Counted from the stretch's first letter, positions 43,001 to 56,767 are shown. The stretch is DNA of 64,000 nt from Paramacrobiotus metropolitanus (GCF_019649055.1 NW_026570261.1:186001-250000), one strand, 5' to 3'. Numbers and translations: made by a program. Notes: a model not told the origin generated them from the sequence alone.

Positions 43001-46000
43001 TTAATTAAAAAATCAGCAAAATTCACTGGATAATTTTGTCAAAATAAAATTAGTCGTTAAACAGCAGTGAACGCTTCGTTTTCCTTACCGACACAATACA
43101 TGTGATCTTCTTCCACACGCTGAGCGCCTTGAAGCGGAAGATCTCCTGTGGCAGGATCCCGCGGATGAAATCTCCGTACCACGTGATCCGTCCGGAGCCC
43201 GAGCGCAGAATCAGCGGCACATCGCCGTCGTCCTCATCCTCGCCGGGCGGGGTGGGCGACAGGGCGTGTCCGTCCTCATCCAATAAATCATCGTCGCTGG
43301 CGTTGGGTGGCAGATGGGTGATGCTGTCATTGCCCACCAGGAACTTCCCCGTGGCTACAATAAATAATTCACCGCTCTATTTAAAAGAAATAACTTCCGC
43401 CAACCGAACGGGCACACAGATTATTTGCAGTCCGTACAGTAAAAACTTTTAGCATTATTTACACAGCCCATATTTAAACCAGTTTTAAATATGCCGGTGT
43501 CACGACGTTGCATACCCAGAGTGTCATACTGCACCACAATTCTACGATATCTGACCAACTTTGCAGTTTTGCTACAGGTCGGTTACGCGGTGATTTCTTC
43601 TCTAAATAGCATTATTTTATGGAAAATATCGAAAACAGTACCAGATTTATTACAATTTTTTCAAGCATTCTAGTACTCATAGTCATTACAGCTGCAGTCC
43701 GTACAAAAAACATAATTTCGTACAATGCAAACAGCAACCCTTAAAATTTCATTAAGGAACATCACAATCTACAATGCACGAAGAGCCTAGTATACTGTGC
43801 CCACGCACTACGATACCTCCACACAATCCTGCACTGCTTGTTAGTGATCGGTAAATTGCGATTTCTTCCGATTACGATTACGATAACAATCATGGTAAAG
43901 TGTCCAACAATATTAACATTATTATTAATATTATTTGTTCCACAACGGCGTTCTACACTCCACAACCTCTTTACCTTAATATTTAATTAGTCATTAATTT
44001 TTTAACTAATTCTCGAGAGAGAAAAAAGAAATATTCCGGAAAAGAATAGCGAGTGGTTCAGTGGAAATGGGAATTTATTCAACTTAATGAGACATACTGG
44101 GCACGTACGATAGCACTGCTTGCGGATGATCCGTCCGCCCACGGCCACCACCACGTACGCGCCGTACAGCGAGAGAAACCCGATGGCTTCCGCAAAGTAA
44201 ATCCGGCCCCGGCACAGCACGACGATAATCCACACCACGCCGGCAATGTAGAAGGACACGTCGCGCAGGAAGGGGCGCCGCATGATGGTGAAGGGCGCCA
44301 GGATGCTCACCGCGGCGCCTACCACCGTTGTAACGAAAATCCCACCCCCTTGAAGAAACAGAAACAACCACATAATAAAAACACCCAACATAAGTCGCAA
44401 AAACTTTTTAATGATTTTTTTGGAAAAATTCCACAGATCAACTTTCTGTGAACACATGGCAACACCGATGCAAGACAGAAACTTTCACCGATAACACACA
44501 GTGCGTAACTCATTCATATAACAATAAAAAAAAGGAAAAAATTAAATAGAAAATCAACAAGAGAAACGCGGCGCGGCGCAGAATAATTCAAAATACTGTT
44601 TACAATAAAATTCCAAACAGACCAGCGCAGTCTGACAGCTATCTCCGGGATCAGTACAGATCGTACAGATCATTATGCGGTTAGGTTTAATTTAAAATTA
44701 AACGTGATTTACTTCTGGTTTTATTTACAAAATAACTGACTACATTAAGATTCAGCACAATAATCGGTCAAAATAATTTAGTTTTAACGTAGAACACTGC
44801 TTTGAAGGCAGGTATCGAAAAATGCTATGCCACTACACTACCATCGTTGCGCGCAAGTCAATAAGCGGCACTCCTTGTTATATAAAATGTTATTATTCAG
44901 TCACTGTGTTATTCTGCTTAATACCAGCATTGCGAAAGATTTTTCATTAATAACTCACCAATCAGCTCTCCAATGGCCAATCCGGGATCCCCGCTGGACG
45001 AGTGCACGGCGATAATGGAGGACATGATGTCCGGAGCGCCGTTGCCGAATGCTAAAAATGTCACACCGTGCAAAACGACAACAAGTTAACGAAACCGCGG
45101 AGCTGGTCAAAATACGATGCTGGACATTTTTAAAATGTTAGAAGAAAAAGGATATTGCTAAATTTTCGCTCAGATGCAGATTCTTGGCGATCATCGTCAA
45201 CGAGGGGCATAAACTACAAGCAGAAAGAAACGCAGCACGAATTATTGGGGGCCTCACCCAGCGACAAACCGCAAACAATTTCGCCTACTCACTAGTTATC
45301 CGCGGCGAGGCCGGCGGCTATAAACAGCACGAAGATCCACAGGAACTACAAAAAATGTAAATAAACAACAAGAAAAACACGTGCACAACAAATTACTAAT
45401 AAATATTACAAAAAATTAACCAAATACGGCAATAAACACGTACTTAGTAAACAAAAATTAATTCAACAAATACAACAATAATCCAAAAAATAACTTATTA
45501 AATAAACAGAAAAATTAATCAACTCATACTGTAAATAAAATTCAATAAATGAAAATGCATCTGCTAAACCAAATACACTTGTTAAATTTTGAATTAAATG
45601 CACAAAAAAGTAAAAATAATTGTTATTTAAATATTATATCCATTTATCCGACGGAAACGCATGGAAGTGATGCTTACGGTTAAAAAGACGGCGAGTGGGA
45701 TGAGGGCATCTCCCAGCCAACAGTAGTACCACTCCAGATACGGAATGTATCCTTCGCTCTCACAGTTCGGATCCGTCTGCACCGTGTAGCAGGCATTGTA
45801 GCCCATTTCCTTGTTGAATTTGATTATGTCGTAGCACTGCAACAGCATGCAACAAACGCTCATTTATTATAGAAATCAATACCAATTAATTTAACAATTT
45901 TAAATTAAACTTTAATCGAATTAAGACACTTAATCTTTAGGATACAACTCATTGTACGTATAATTTTATTTAATTTTTTTCATTCTTCACGCGGGTACTT

Positions 46001-46438
46001 AACCGCAGCGAAAAGTCCTGCAATCTGTCAATATATAATTGATAAAAAAATCAACAGCAATTAACTGAATAAATTAAATTTAAATCAAATTAACTTCACA
46101 CTCGAGCTTTATAATTCAATTAATTATAATAATATTAAGAATTTTTCCATATTTTTACGCGGATATTCAGCGCAGCGAAAATCCTTGCAAAATATTTTCC
46201 AAATTTTTTTTAAATTAAATATCTACATGCAGTGATTTTTACCACAAGTCTATCAATGCAAAGACAGGAAAGTTGTGAAATATGCAAATTTTCAACGGCA
46301 TTACGACATCACTCAAATTCTTATTTTTTTCCGGGTATTTTCCTCGATTTTTCTAAAATGCAGTTTTACCTCGGTGCTGTTGGTGGTGTTGACGGCGACA
46401 TCCGCCAGGAAGCGCCCAACAAACTCCGGCATCAGCAT
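40018..46438 (-). CDS. SLC8B1: Mitochondrial-type Na+/Ca2+ exchanger (NCLX)
   Basis: Twelve exons with fitting phases: 46438-46370, 45836-45678, 45345-45293, 45213-45156, 45067-44959, 44348-44109, 43354-43089, 42460-42322, 41989-41868, 41509-41356, 41245-41165, 40262-40018; 564 aa, close to the usual 580 or so. NCLX exchanges Na+ for Ca2+ across the mitochondrial inner membrane. Ion-binding alpha repeats are present as GVTFLAFGNGAPDI (about residue 114) and LGLTVLAWGNSIPD (about 444). Other family blocks are CYDIIKF with Cys pairs, FVTTVVGAAVSILAPF, RRPFLRDVSFY and a long acidic cytoplasmic loop (DDDLLDEDG...GEDEDDGD). The start at 46438 is a plausible ATG, but it gives no clear targeting sequence, so an upstream exon may be missing. 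One intron is of the rare AT-AC class. Confidence 0.9.
45068..45155 (-). other. U12-type AT-AC intron in NCLX, 88 bp
   Basis: On the minus strand the exon ends AATTTAGCA and the intron opens ATATCCTTT, the minor-spliceosome 5' site. TTCGTTAAC (45093-45085) matches the U12 branch consensus 18 nt before the intron end, which is CAC. Joining at these sites in phase 0 gives SENLA|GVTFLAFG, colinear with the conserved family motif. No GT-AG pair gives this. Confidence 0.8.
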
Positions 46439-47449
46439 GGTGAAGTGTGAGTTCCCCGGACGAGACAGCTCGTGATAAAGACAAACCAATCATGAGTGTC
46501 CGAAAAAGAAAATCCTTCACCGATACTGTGGGCTGCTTTTATATCACAGATTTCCACTGAGAACCCCGTGACATTCCACACAAATCATCACTGATACCGT
46601 GAACTAGATTACCCCCAAATTAATCACGTCCCCACAAAGACGACGAGATAATCTGACTAACTGTTGTGACAAGCTCGAACGGATAAGGAGTGAATACGAG
46701 GTTACACAGCGGAAACTTTCCACGTTGTGAAACTTTACAAAATCTGACAAACCAAAATATAGCGACATCAGAACGGAAGTTATTGCGCACACTTGGTGGC
46801 GTGGCGAGCTGAAGCAGGTTCAACACGCACCGGAAGGTGCAAGCGAGCGAAGCAGGCGCCCGCCTTCGTCGAGCAGTCAAGTTAGCAATCTGGATAAACG
46901 CGCTTTGACTTCAGAGTTCCGGTTTTTATTTCACTTTCGGCGATTGTCTACCAGTTGCAAATTTATTAAAATCGAAAACTAAAACAAAAATGTAGAACCA
47001 AAACATGGAGCGATAAAATAAGAACCAAAGCTTAAACATATAAACCACAACGCAGATCCGAAGTGGCGCACACGCCGCAAAACGCCTTTGCAAACCGGAA
47101 GTGAAGTGGGCGCGCGTGAAGTGGGCGAAGTAGGCGCCCGCCTTGAACTGAGTGCCACGTTAATAAACATGAACAAACACGCTTCTTCTGACTGCAGCGA
47201 TCGTTTGTGTTTGTCAGTTGACAGTTGCAGATTTTGTAAAATCGAACACTGCGGAACACAGGTTTCTTTTAATCTTTTTGAGAAATTTCCAACGTTTTCG
47301 TTCCCTCTTCATCGCGAATTGTAAATTTAACAACTTAGTAATCGAGGTTTATTTTGAATCTGAAAGATTGTCCTAGCGTTCAGCAAAAATTAGCAGTTTT
47401 TTCGTGTTGATCTCAACGACGATCCAGTCGTAAATCGAACACATCGAAA
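46439..47449 (+). promoter_or_regulatory. Head-to-head spacer of NCLX and SUB1, source of the duplicated promoter
   Basis: From about 46618 onward this aligns with the region upstream of the chimeric gene and retains the transposon-free site. It presumably contains the SUB1 5'UTR and start site, and perhaps the NCLX promoter nearer 46450-46600. I see no TATA box. Confidence 0.5.
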
Positions 47450-48013
47450 ATGAGCGATTCTGAGAAAAGCAGCGGTGACGAAAAGTCCAAACCCACCAAG
47501 AAGCCCGTCTCCGATAGCGAGGAGGAGGACATCACCCCGAAGAAGAAGAAAGCCTTTAACAACGACAGCGACGCTTCGGACGAAGACGTCAAACCAAAGA
47601 AGTCCACCGCTCAAAAATCCGCCAAGAAGATGGAGACCTCCTCCAGCGACGACGAACTGGACGATCCCAAGCCGAAGAAGAAAGCCAAACAGGCCAGCTC
47701 CGACGACGAAGTGGAGGAGAAGCCCAAGAAGAAAGCCAAGAAGGAGGAACCCAAATCCGGATCCAAATCCGCCAAGAAACGCGCGGCGACCCCGGAGTCC
47801 GAGGAAGATGAGTCCAAATTCGATCTAGGAAACAATCGTTTCCTGTCGACGGATGAGTTCCGCGGGAAGACGCTGGTCAACATCCGCGAATTCTACATGG
47901 ACGCCAAGAGCGGGGAGATGCGGCCCGGGAAGAAAGGGATCTCCCTGTCGGTGGAGCAGTGGAAGAAGCTGAACAAGTTCGCGCCCAAGATGAACAAGAT
48001 GTTGGGGATTTAG
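47450..48013 (+). CDS. SUB1: Transcriptional coactivator p15/PC4 homologue
   Basis: Single-exon ORF, 187 aa. The N-terminal 120 residues are a Ser/Lys/Asp/Glu-rich tail (SDSEKSS, KPVSDSEEED, repeated PKKKAK), much longer than in human PC4, with many casein-kinase-like SD/SE sites. The C-terminal 65 or so residues are the PC4 single-stranded-DNA-binding fold: NRFLSTDEFRGKTLVNIREF, then GEMRPGKKGISL and EQWKKLNK. PC4 binds ssDNA and bridges activators and the general transcription machinery (established); phosphorylation of the N-terminal tail regulates it. The gene is intact. Its 5' part was copied to 28.9-30.5 kb. Confidence 0.93.
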   Translation: MSDSEKSSGDEKSKPTKKPVSDSEEEDITPKKKKAFNNDSDASDEDVKPKKSTAQKSAKKMETSSSDDELDDPKPKKKAKQASSDDEVEEKPKKKAKKEEPKSGSKSAKKRAATPESEEDESKFDLGNNRFLSTDEFRGKTLVNIREFYMDAKSGEMRPGKKGISLSVEQWKKLNKFAPKMNKMLGI

Positions 48014-50430
48014 GACGGATCGCACAGTGCATTCCTCTTCAGCCGAGGTTCGTTCTCATTGACTCGTATTATTCTGTTATCTCTCTTTATCTCCATGATG
48101 TACATGCTACAGTGCGATGAAATTATTTTGTATTGGCTTTTGTTGTTGAATATTTTTCGCCTTGGACGGGTTTTCTCAATGGTAAACTGTTTATCACCAA
48201 AACTGAACGATGTTTTTCGATGTTAGTAGTATTTTGTGGTTTACTGCGACGTTACAGTTCTTCTAATGTCCCATAAAATTCCTTGAATGTCTCTCGTCTC
48301 TGGAAAATACAGTAATTTTCGTTGATAGCGCAGGTGATAGTCTGGAATTTGTTTGCAATTTTATTATTTATGTAAAGTTTTGTTATTCATCATTTTGTGC
48401 ATTATTATTGATTATGTACAATACATGAACAATTTATTTTTTGTGCGTTATAATACTGGTATCACATAAGTAATCACCAAGAATGCATACAGCAAACTTG
48501 GGAGGTTGACGATTCCGAATTAAACAGTAAACTACAGTACATGTACGTCGTCTAAAGAGCTCTACAGCGTGCTTTTGAAAATCTGACATCCGAAAAAAAA
48601 ACATTTACGGTCTGTTTTAAATTTTCTGCAAACATCCATGTTCCATGTTCTTTCGAAGCAGTCTACAGAATCAGGTTTTTGCGCCGAAGAAAATTGGCAA
48701 ATTTTTAGTTTGAATTTTCGTGCACCAAAAACACGTTCAAAGTTCGAACGTTTTTCATTTTTATTCACCTCATCGCACCAGCACGATGTTCGGCGCTGTA
48801 CATTTATTGTTCTCCGTATACGAACAGTTTCAGCTTTTGCAGAATTCTCACAATTGCCAGGATTTACTAAATTTTCGGTCTATTTTGAACCGGACTATTA
48901 GTCCGGTTCGGCACTGTACATTTATTTACTCCGTATACGAACAGTTTGAAGTTCAGTTTCAGCGCCAGTTTTGATACGTAATAATACATAATAATTATAA
49001 AGTACAAAATTGATCATTTGGGTATTCTATTGTACAGTGCCATTCGTTTCAAAAAATGTTTGAGAGTGTGTGAAGGCAAAATTGCTTCCTTCGCTCATGG
49101 ATGTACGAGATACCATCGGTATACTTCCGGCCGGGGCACATGTGCCGCACACGTATCTATGCAGAGTACTTGTACATGCTACAGCCACAGGGTACAAAAT
49201 GTCGTAATTATTAGAATTTTAATAATACTTACCACTGGTAAGTCATTAGGAATCCATGATTATGGTACATACAGATACTTGCTCGTTATATATTACATAC
49301 TTACCTGTATTGTACAAATGCACATGCTACTGATAGATAAAATATTTTTAAATACTTACTAATCGTAAGTTACTAGTTACTTGTACATGCTGTTAACGAT
49401 AAAAATTAATAATATCAGTAATATAGTGTAAAAATTGTACAACAAGAATAACTGTACAACTGATTGTGATATGATTATGTACCTATGTTATGCGCATATA
49501 AAAATATTATAAAAATTAACAAATTAATGTGCCATTTTTCAAAACTGGAGAACGTAAAATACAATCGGAATATAAAATTAATATAGATATAAGAAGGTAG
49601 AAGTATACACTGCTTACGATTAACTACATAACATGCACTACACAGTACATACGCGGTAGGATTGCTTAAAACAAATCGTTCACTTATGTACATGTACCAC
49701 TGTATAAGTCATCATTCCCTGTACACTGGCATCCAGCCTTGCGAACAGGATATAGATATAACCTTAAAACCAATAACAATTTACTGCTTCTATTAATTGT
49801 CTCGATATATCCGGTGCAAATGTGTATCCAGATATGCAATATTATTATCAGCGCATTATGCATCAGTAAGAGTATTAATTTTACGTCAATCCAATTGTTT
49901 ACTGCAACGGAAACCCACTGCTTACTTAATTCTACTCGGCAGATGTTCGTACAACCAGCCTATCAGTCCGGAATTAAGTAGTAAAGCACATTATTATTCT
50001 CGCCATTGTATTATTATTATTATTATTTTCTGACTAATGCGGTCATGTTTGGATGATTTTGTGCTGAGCTAATACAGAGTACTCTGTAGTGTAGGCATAA
50101 GTTTGAATGCCGCGACTGGTCAGGGATTCAGCAGACTAGGTTGTCTGTAACGGCTTTGAGATTTCTGGGTTTCTCCACATGACAGGTGGGTATGTTAACG
50201 ATCATGTGCTGTGGGACGAGGTTGGATCGGTCTTGCACCACAAACCTCACTGATCTGCAACAAACACGTATGGTTCACATATTTTTCCCTAGTGGCCCAA
50301 ATTTCTGCGGCGGCCCAGACTGTTTAATTGCGCATTAAATGGTTACGAAATATGCCGTATAGTTACCGTTCTGGGTTAATGCTGTGTAAGTTGGGAACAA
50401 CTTTACTGTTGTACATGATAGTCTTAAGCC
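48014..50430. other. Intergenic, short direct repeat pair
   Basis: Two direct copies of a block containing CTGTACATTTATT and CCGTATACGAACAGTTT lie at 48789-48830 and 48907-48947, with a small palindrome (AACCGGACTATTAGTCCGGTT) just before the second. The rest is AT-rich with no supported gene. Confidence 0.5.
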
Positions 50431-53400
50431 TTACTCATTATAAACCGTATCCCAGCTCTGGTACGTCTGACACCCGATATCCTCCACCGTCGGCACATCG
50501 AACCCAAACAACTTGAACGGATACCGGACATTGAACGTCTCGGAAATCCCGCGGAACGACGTAAACTGAAAATTCACCGCCCGCGACGCATCCAAATACA
50601 GCCATTTCAACCGCTTCAACTGCTTAATCAACCCACCCGGAACACACTTCAACGGGATATCATGCAGGCTTAGATGGATGAGATTCTTCCCGATCTCCGA
50701 ATCGAGTGGAAACATTCGCAACAAATCCGTATCGTTGTTCTCGCCCATGTACAGTTCCTGCAAACTGATCAGCGGCGCCAATGCACCGGCTTCAAATTCG
50801 ATAATGTTGTTACCGGCGATACTCAGGGTCCTTAAATTATCGAGCCCGGCGAAATCGTCCTTCCCGATGGAAATGATATGATTCCGTGCTAAATTCAATT
50901 CCCGCAGCGCCGTGAAGAACGCCAAGGCTTTTGGCCCAATAGACTGTAATTTATTGGCTTTTAGTTTTAATGTCTGTAACGATGCCAGTGATGATAGTTG
51001 GTTAAGATCACCCGGGATGTTGGAAATGGAATTGTAATCCAGATCCAGAGTCTCCAGTGTTTCGATGCGGAGTGAACGTAGTATGTTGAAAATCCCTTCT
51101 CGTAAAAACCCTTCACGGAGAATCAACGTTTTAATCGCGGGAAGCGTGATAAACGCATCGTCGTCAAAACGCGGCGCGTTGATTGGCTGCTGCACGCAAA
51201 ACGTCATGTTCAGTACCTGCAGTGTTGCTGGCAAATCCTTAAAGAAATCTTTGGTGATTTTTTGGAAACTGTTGCAGGCGATGTTCAGGTGAAGTAGCGT
51301 TTTCAAACGGGATAACCAAGTACCTTGGAAAATGCCCAGATTGTTCTCAGAGATGTCGAGGAATTCCAGTTTCGGGAGCGCGCTGAATGTTGTCATGTTG
51401 TGGACAGCGCGGCCTTCAACGATGTCACGGAGTCGCAGTATGTTTTTGTTTAGTACGAGTTCTGTTAGCTCGCGGGAGACGGCTTCCATGCCGATCGGTA
51501 GATACATCAGCGCGTTGTCGGAAAGGTCAAGATGGCGGAGATTCGCTTGGCAGTCTTTGAATATGTTGATTACCGTTAGATCGCGCAGATTGTTGCTGGC
51601 TATCTTGAGGGTTTTTAGGTTTTTCAATCCGGCAAAAGCTCCCGTGCTTCTGCAGAATAAATAACAGTTTATTAATTTTTATATTTTTAAAAATTTAAAT
51701 AAGTTTTAACTGCTTACTTCTGCATTTAAGTGTTATATAATTAAATTTTGTATAAATCATTCTAGCTATATTTTATACATTTATTCATTTTTAAGTTGAA
51801 AACTGAGAGAATAATTTAGAATTATAATGTGGGGAACCGGCTTCAACAAAAATTATGAAAAAGCATAGCGAAATGTACACAAAATGTTCTTACGTGAAGA
51901 GATGTGTGTTACTCATATCCAAAACTTCCAGCCGACTGAAACCCAAAAACCGCCCCATTAACAGGACAAAGCTCCCGAAGGAATTCCCCCGCAGGAACAA
52001 TATCTTTACAGAGCGCAGATTCTCCAGCGCACTGGCAGCGCGTAGTGTAATCATCAGACTATTATCCGCCACATCCACTTGCGCGTCTTCCGCCATGCCG
52101 GTATTCTGGATAATGTCTTCCAGCATCCGCTCGCGGAACACACCAACCGCGCTGTCCGCGTACTGGCTCTGACTAAAACGTAGTTTCCGCAATGGTTTAA
52201 CGGTACGGAACATGTTGGGGAAGTATTCCGCCGCGGCAAACGTCGAGCCGATGATCTCGAGTTCGGACAGATTGGGGAAGACGTCAAAGAAGCCGGGTTG
52301 GATGTATTCGATGCGGCATTCCTGGATGGCTAGGAAGGTGAGGGCTGGCAGTTGCGGGACTTCTTCGAGGTCGTTGGTGAAGGCGATGATGCCCACGCGG
52401 AACAGGGTCAGACGTTCAATCCTGTAACCCACTTGTACAAATAAAAATGTTTTTGGATTGTGTATGACAGTACGAGTGCATTACTCCAGCTTATATACCA
52501 CTTGCAAAGCTACGACATTACCACTGAAAAATTGGTTACATTATTCATTTAAGCAATGAGTAAAAAATAAATAAACAGAAATTTAAGTTTCATTTAAATT
52601 TATGAATTATAAGTAAGTAAATCAGTTACAGTACCTAATTGGCGAAATCCTCCAAAATTCTAATTGTTTTGTAAATTCTGATTATTTTGTAAACTTTACG
52701 TATACGCCTATCGATTACGACAGCCATATACAGTTCCATAAAAACTGCAGTGGTATCATTAATTCCGAAACCAATTACACAAGTGTGCAAGTTCATTAAC
52801 CGTCCTCGGCAGTTCGCGAAGCCACGTGTCCGGTAAACCACAGTGACCAGTTTAGAGATACAGCAACCACGAAGAAATATTTCCCTGCAAAACGCCTTGG
52901 GATTCCGAAACCGCTAAATAATAATGCACCGTAATGTTTGCGTTAACAGTGTAAAACCCTTATACCCGGCCATTAAAATTCTCTTGTTTTTGAACGGTGA
53001 TTAGCGGTTAACCGGCAAGAGCATTTATCATAATTATGTATTAGCAAGCTCGTCGGTGGACACTATATATTTAAACGTCAATCAGTTCCAGACAATACAA
53101 AACTTTATTTATTTTACAGAACTTTACAGAACTATTGGGAAAGCCGCTGTGCCATAATATTCCTTATGCAGTAATTGTGAAAAAAAAGATATGTAAATTT
53201 GGAGACATTTATTACTCGCAGAGCTTATTTTTTTGCAAATAATAATCAGAACTTAATCAGCAGTGCTTTAGGACTGTAGTTCATAGACAATACACATTCC
53301 GCTCATTGCATTTCCACTGCAGTATTAACGGTATTAAATCACGGGAGAAACTATAAAAACTGCTATCAGGGAATAGATAATTATTACGTGCAAGTTTGCA

Positions 53401-53975
53401 ATTAAAAAGCCTAATGTAATAAAACTAGTGAAGGTAGTGAATGCCGTAAAACTAGTGAGTTTCACTAATAAAAGATGAAACCTGGGACTACCTAAATGAA
53501 TTTCGAACGACCATTTACATAATACGTTGTACATTATGCAGTACTGTACAAGTGTTCAAGATTTCACAATTATAATACGAGCGTCGTACTTGTCGGGCAG
53601 TAGTTCCAGCGGCATCACCTTGACATTGGGACTGTTCATAATCGTCAGGAAGCGCAGTTCTTTCTGCCCGCGCAACTCCGGAAACCAGCGCAACTCCTGC
53701 AGATTATCCAACTCCAGACTATCCAGCTGCACCGTCCGCAGGATCGTATAGCCGATCCGGCTGAGCGGGGAATTCCATACAAACAGCGAAATCTGCTGGT
53801 CAACCCCGTTGTACACCTTGAGATCCTTGTACAGGTCTGCGCCATTAATGTTCTCACAGGCGATGTTGTAAATCGCCGCGCGCGTGCAATCCACCGCGCA
53901 CCGCCCCGAGTCAGACGTCGGGCACTGGGAGCGGACGATGCTGGACAGGATGGACCATACAATCAGGATGAACAT
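50431..53975 (-). CDS. Secreted leucine-rich repeat protein
   Basis: Three exons: 53975-53590, 52421-51894 and 51649-50431, both introns phase 2 (GTACGA...ACAG; GTAAGA...GCAG); 710 aa. The first 17 residues (MFILIVWSILSSIVRSQ) are a signal peptide, followed by a Cys-rich cap (CPTSDSGRCAVDC). At least 15 leucine-rich repeats follow, for example LRHLDLSDNALMYLP, LKLKANKLQSIGPKAL and LNLARNHIISIG. There is no transmembrane helix, TIR or kinase domain and no obvious GPI signal, so it is probably extracellular and may bind proteins. A LRRCT-like Cys near the end (DIGCQTYQSW) is only partly conserved. I cannot name a specific orthologue. A small relic of this gene or a relative lies near 14.8 kb. 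Confidence 0.85.
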
Positions 53976-54753
53976 GGAGATGAACTGTGCGTACTGAAGA
54001 AAACATCAAAACCAGTATCTGGCAATTAGCGTTAAATACCTGTCTACATTTTTAACACGCTTCTCGCTACCGCAGTCATTTACGCAGCCAACATAATGAT
54101 ACAAATACATATCGCGAAAGCGCATGGCACGAGAGTACGGCGCTCGGTATCCGTATAACACTTCTGTATCCGTAGTAGCTTGTTTTCCATTTTCGAGCGG
54201 TTTACAGCTGTGGAACCAGCATTTTTGTGCCGTTTTACGCTGTCGCCTACGGCAGATTTCATTTATCTGTACATTACCGCTGTGCAATACCAATATATAT
54301 ATAAGTCTTCGTAATCTGTACGTTGGTTTAGAAGGAACAGATGGAAACTTGCAAAAATTGCCAAGAAGAGTAAAACTCGTGCATTATTACTCGTATAAAC
54401 AGTAACAGTATTCTTATTAAATTATTATTTCGATATTTCCAACGTTATTAGGCTTCTGGTTGCGATAATCTGAATATTGTCGGACGTATGGCGTGCACGC
54501 GACACTGTAGGTGTAAAAGAATTTATTAATCTCTATGTGTTAACGTAGGAAACTGTAGCCTCGGGGAATCTGTGGGCTGGCACAGTACAAACAGCATTAT
54601 CGCTGCCGACGATATACAACACACTCCGCTTGCTTCGTCCGTATGCAATGTTATCAGTGATGAATATAGATTCTAATTAAATCCATAGGAGACCCATTTA
54701 AGTATAGTAAGTTTATCCAAAAACGAGTTATTTATTTTCCATAACCGAAACGC
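53976..54753. other. Spacer between LRR gene and SNX8-like gene
   Basis: Contains the promoter and 5'UTR side of the LRR gene. A TTTTCTTCAG tract just upstream of its ATG could be an acceptor for a noncoding first exon. No other gene is seen. Confidence 0.35.
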
Positions 54754-56767
54754 TCACAAGGGTGGAGCGCTGGCTTTACTGGGAGCCGCCGGTAAGCAGT
54801 CGGCAATCATGGATATATCATCCCAAATTGTGGACAACTACAAAGCAAACCAATAACAATTTACAATAATTGAATAGAAAAATATTTTTCTTCCAATAAA
54901 AATTTATTGACCTTTTGGAAATGACTGCTCTCGATATTCCCCAGGAATCGCAGGTATAAGCTCATCAGCGGTGGTAAGATGATCTGCACAAATTCCGTCT
55001 CCTGCTGGATACAGTATAATCCGAAGCGGATACGCTGCTCGGCCGTGATCAAATTGCCGGAACGCTGCAGAAACAAATCTATGTAATGTAACGTGACTTT
55101 ACTAAGTCGCCCAGTTTTCTTAACCGCATTACTTCTTCAATTTGACCCTGGTCTTTCGGACGGGCCGCAGCGGCTTTTGACACGACTCTCTGATCCGAGG
55201 CAATGCTTTTATCTTGGCGGAGAAGCAAATCCTATAAAAAACGCTTTCGAGCACCGAATAAGAAGCCAGGAAGTATGGTTAGTAGTTGGTTACCTTCCAT
55301 CCTTTAAGGAGGTCTTTCATAGCATACACGTACTCCAGAACCTCTGTTTCTTCGTTGTTTGACTGCAAATTAGTTTCAAGAATCGGATTCCAAGTTGAAG
55401 GAGAAATAGCAAACAACAAACTGCTACCAGTTCGAGCCATTGTTTCGTAACCGATGCTACTTCGGAGGCGATATCGCCCAGCACGCGCAGATTGTGTTCG
55501 TTGAACACGTTGACGGAAGTGCTGTCGGTCTGGAACGATGACGATGTCGGCGAAGCCATATTGCTAATGGATAAAAATATGTTGGCAACGCTTTCGAATG
55601 ACGAACGCTTGAATTACATAGTGCAACATACGTGAAGTCCAGGTTCAGAGCCATATAGTTTTTCACTTGTTCTACAAAGCCAAGTATGAGAACAGTAAGA
55701 TAAGACCTTTATTGGTATCGCAGATCTGATGAGAACAGATGTTGGTGTAGTTGTTACCTTTGTTGGTAGCGCAAATCTTCTCCATAGTATCACGAAGTTT
55801 TAGCACAGCCGCATCCAGAACCGTCATGTTGGTCTTCAACTGCGCTAACCGCTCCGTCCATTCCGTGATGCCAATGTGCTGGTACGCTTCGGGTTGGGTC
55901 TGGGAAAATTCATCGGCTGCCGTGTTTTTCTGCTTAATCACCGCTTGCACATCCTGTACACCATTCCAAACCATTTTAATCGTAGCCGGCCTTCATTCAG
56001 AATCAGAAGAAGCAGAATTTCATAACCCCGTACACTGCCTTGATGGGTGAGGAAGTGCTGCAACAGTTCCGTTTTCGCCAGCACCGGGTTCCTGGCTAGC
56101 AGCGTGACGTAGCGGGTGAGCGCTTTCTTCCGTTTCGCAATGAACGCGTCGTCGGCGCCTACGGCTTTTTTGGGCGGAAGCCGCGGATACAGACGCGTGG
56201 GAAACCTTGATTCCAGGGCGTCGTGCAGGGCGACGAAGTCGTTGTAGCGACGCGGTACCCGATGACCCTAGGACATTAAGGACTTGATACTAAAGCGGAC
56301 GTAACTTTGTTCTAGTCAACTGCAGATTTTTATTATAAGCTGGTGATCCTGTTTTCGTAAATTTGACTTTAACTGCGGTTCTTTCGTTTTATGCCATAGG
56401 AAGATCAGAATGCTAAAAGTGTCAACATTTTCTTAAAGTGTGACGTACAAATTATCCAATGGCAAACCTCAAGCCTTCCTTCCTCTAAGATTTTGTCGAT
56501 TCGTTGGCATTACGGTAAAATTTTAAGTTTTGTTACAGTATTAAAAACATAAAACAACATTTGAGAAGCGTAAACAATAATTTAACTATTATGTTTAACC
56601 GCGCTCACACGGAAGATAACTTCGTATTCCACATGTTTAAACAGAACACCCTTCTTCTCCGGAACTTGCTCCACCTGTACATTGAAGAAACCGCCCTCTC
56701 CTGTGGCGAAGGGGTTGACAGGCCGTACTCCACTCCGGTAATCCGCTTTCGTTCCGTTCGCCGCCAT
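54754..56767 (-). CDS. SNX8: Sorting nexin 8-like PX-BAR protein
   Basis: Nine exons: 56767-56609, 56267-56034, 55953-55758, 55671-55632, 55563-55428, 55362-55294, 55231-55103, 55064-54912, 54837-54754; 399 aa, a little shorter than the vertebrate protein. The N-terminal PX domain starts VEQVPEKKGVLFKHVEYEV and continues across intron 1 with RRYNDFVALHDALESRFP, LPPKKAVGAD and FIAKRKRALTRYV. The basic RRY and the K/R positions are the phosphoinositide-binding elements of the fold. The C-terminal helices form a BAR-like domain (MRLRKLGDL, RIRFGLYCIQQETEF). The role is endosomal membrane sorting and tubulation (family knowledge). All phases agree and there are no frame breaks. Start ATG 56767 is preceded by no longer in-frame ORF. 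Confidence 0.88.

Noticed and set aside
47475-47828. 117-codon Pro/Arg/Thr ORF inside SUB1
   Set aside because: Shifted frame of the Lys/Ser/Asp-rich SUB1 tail.
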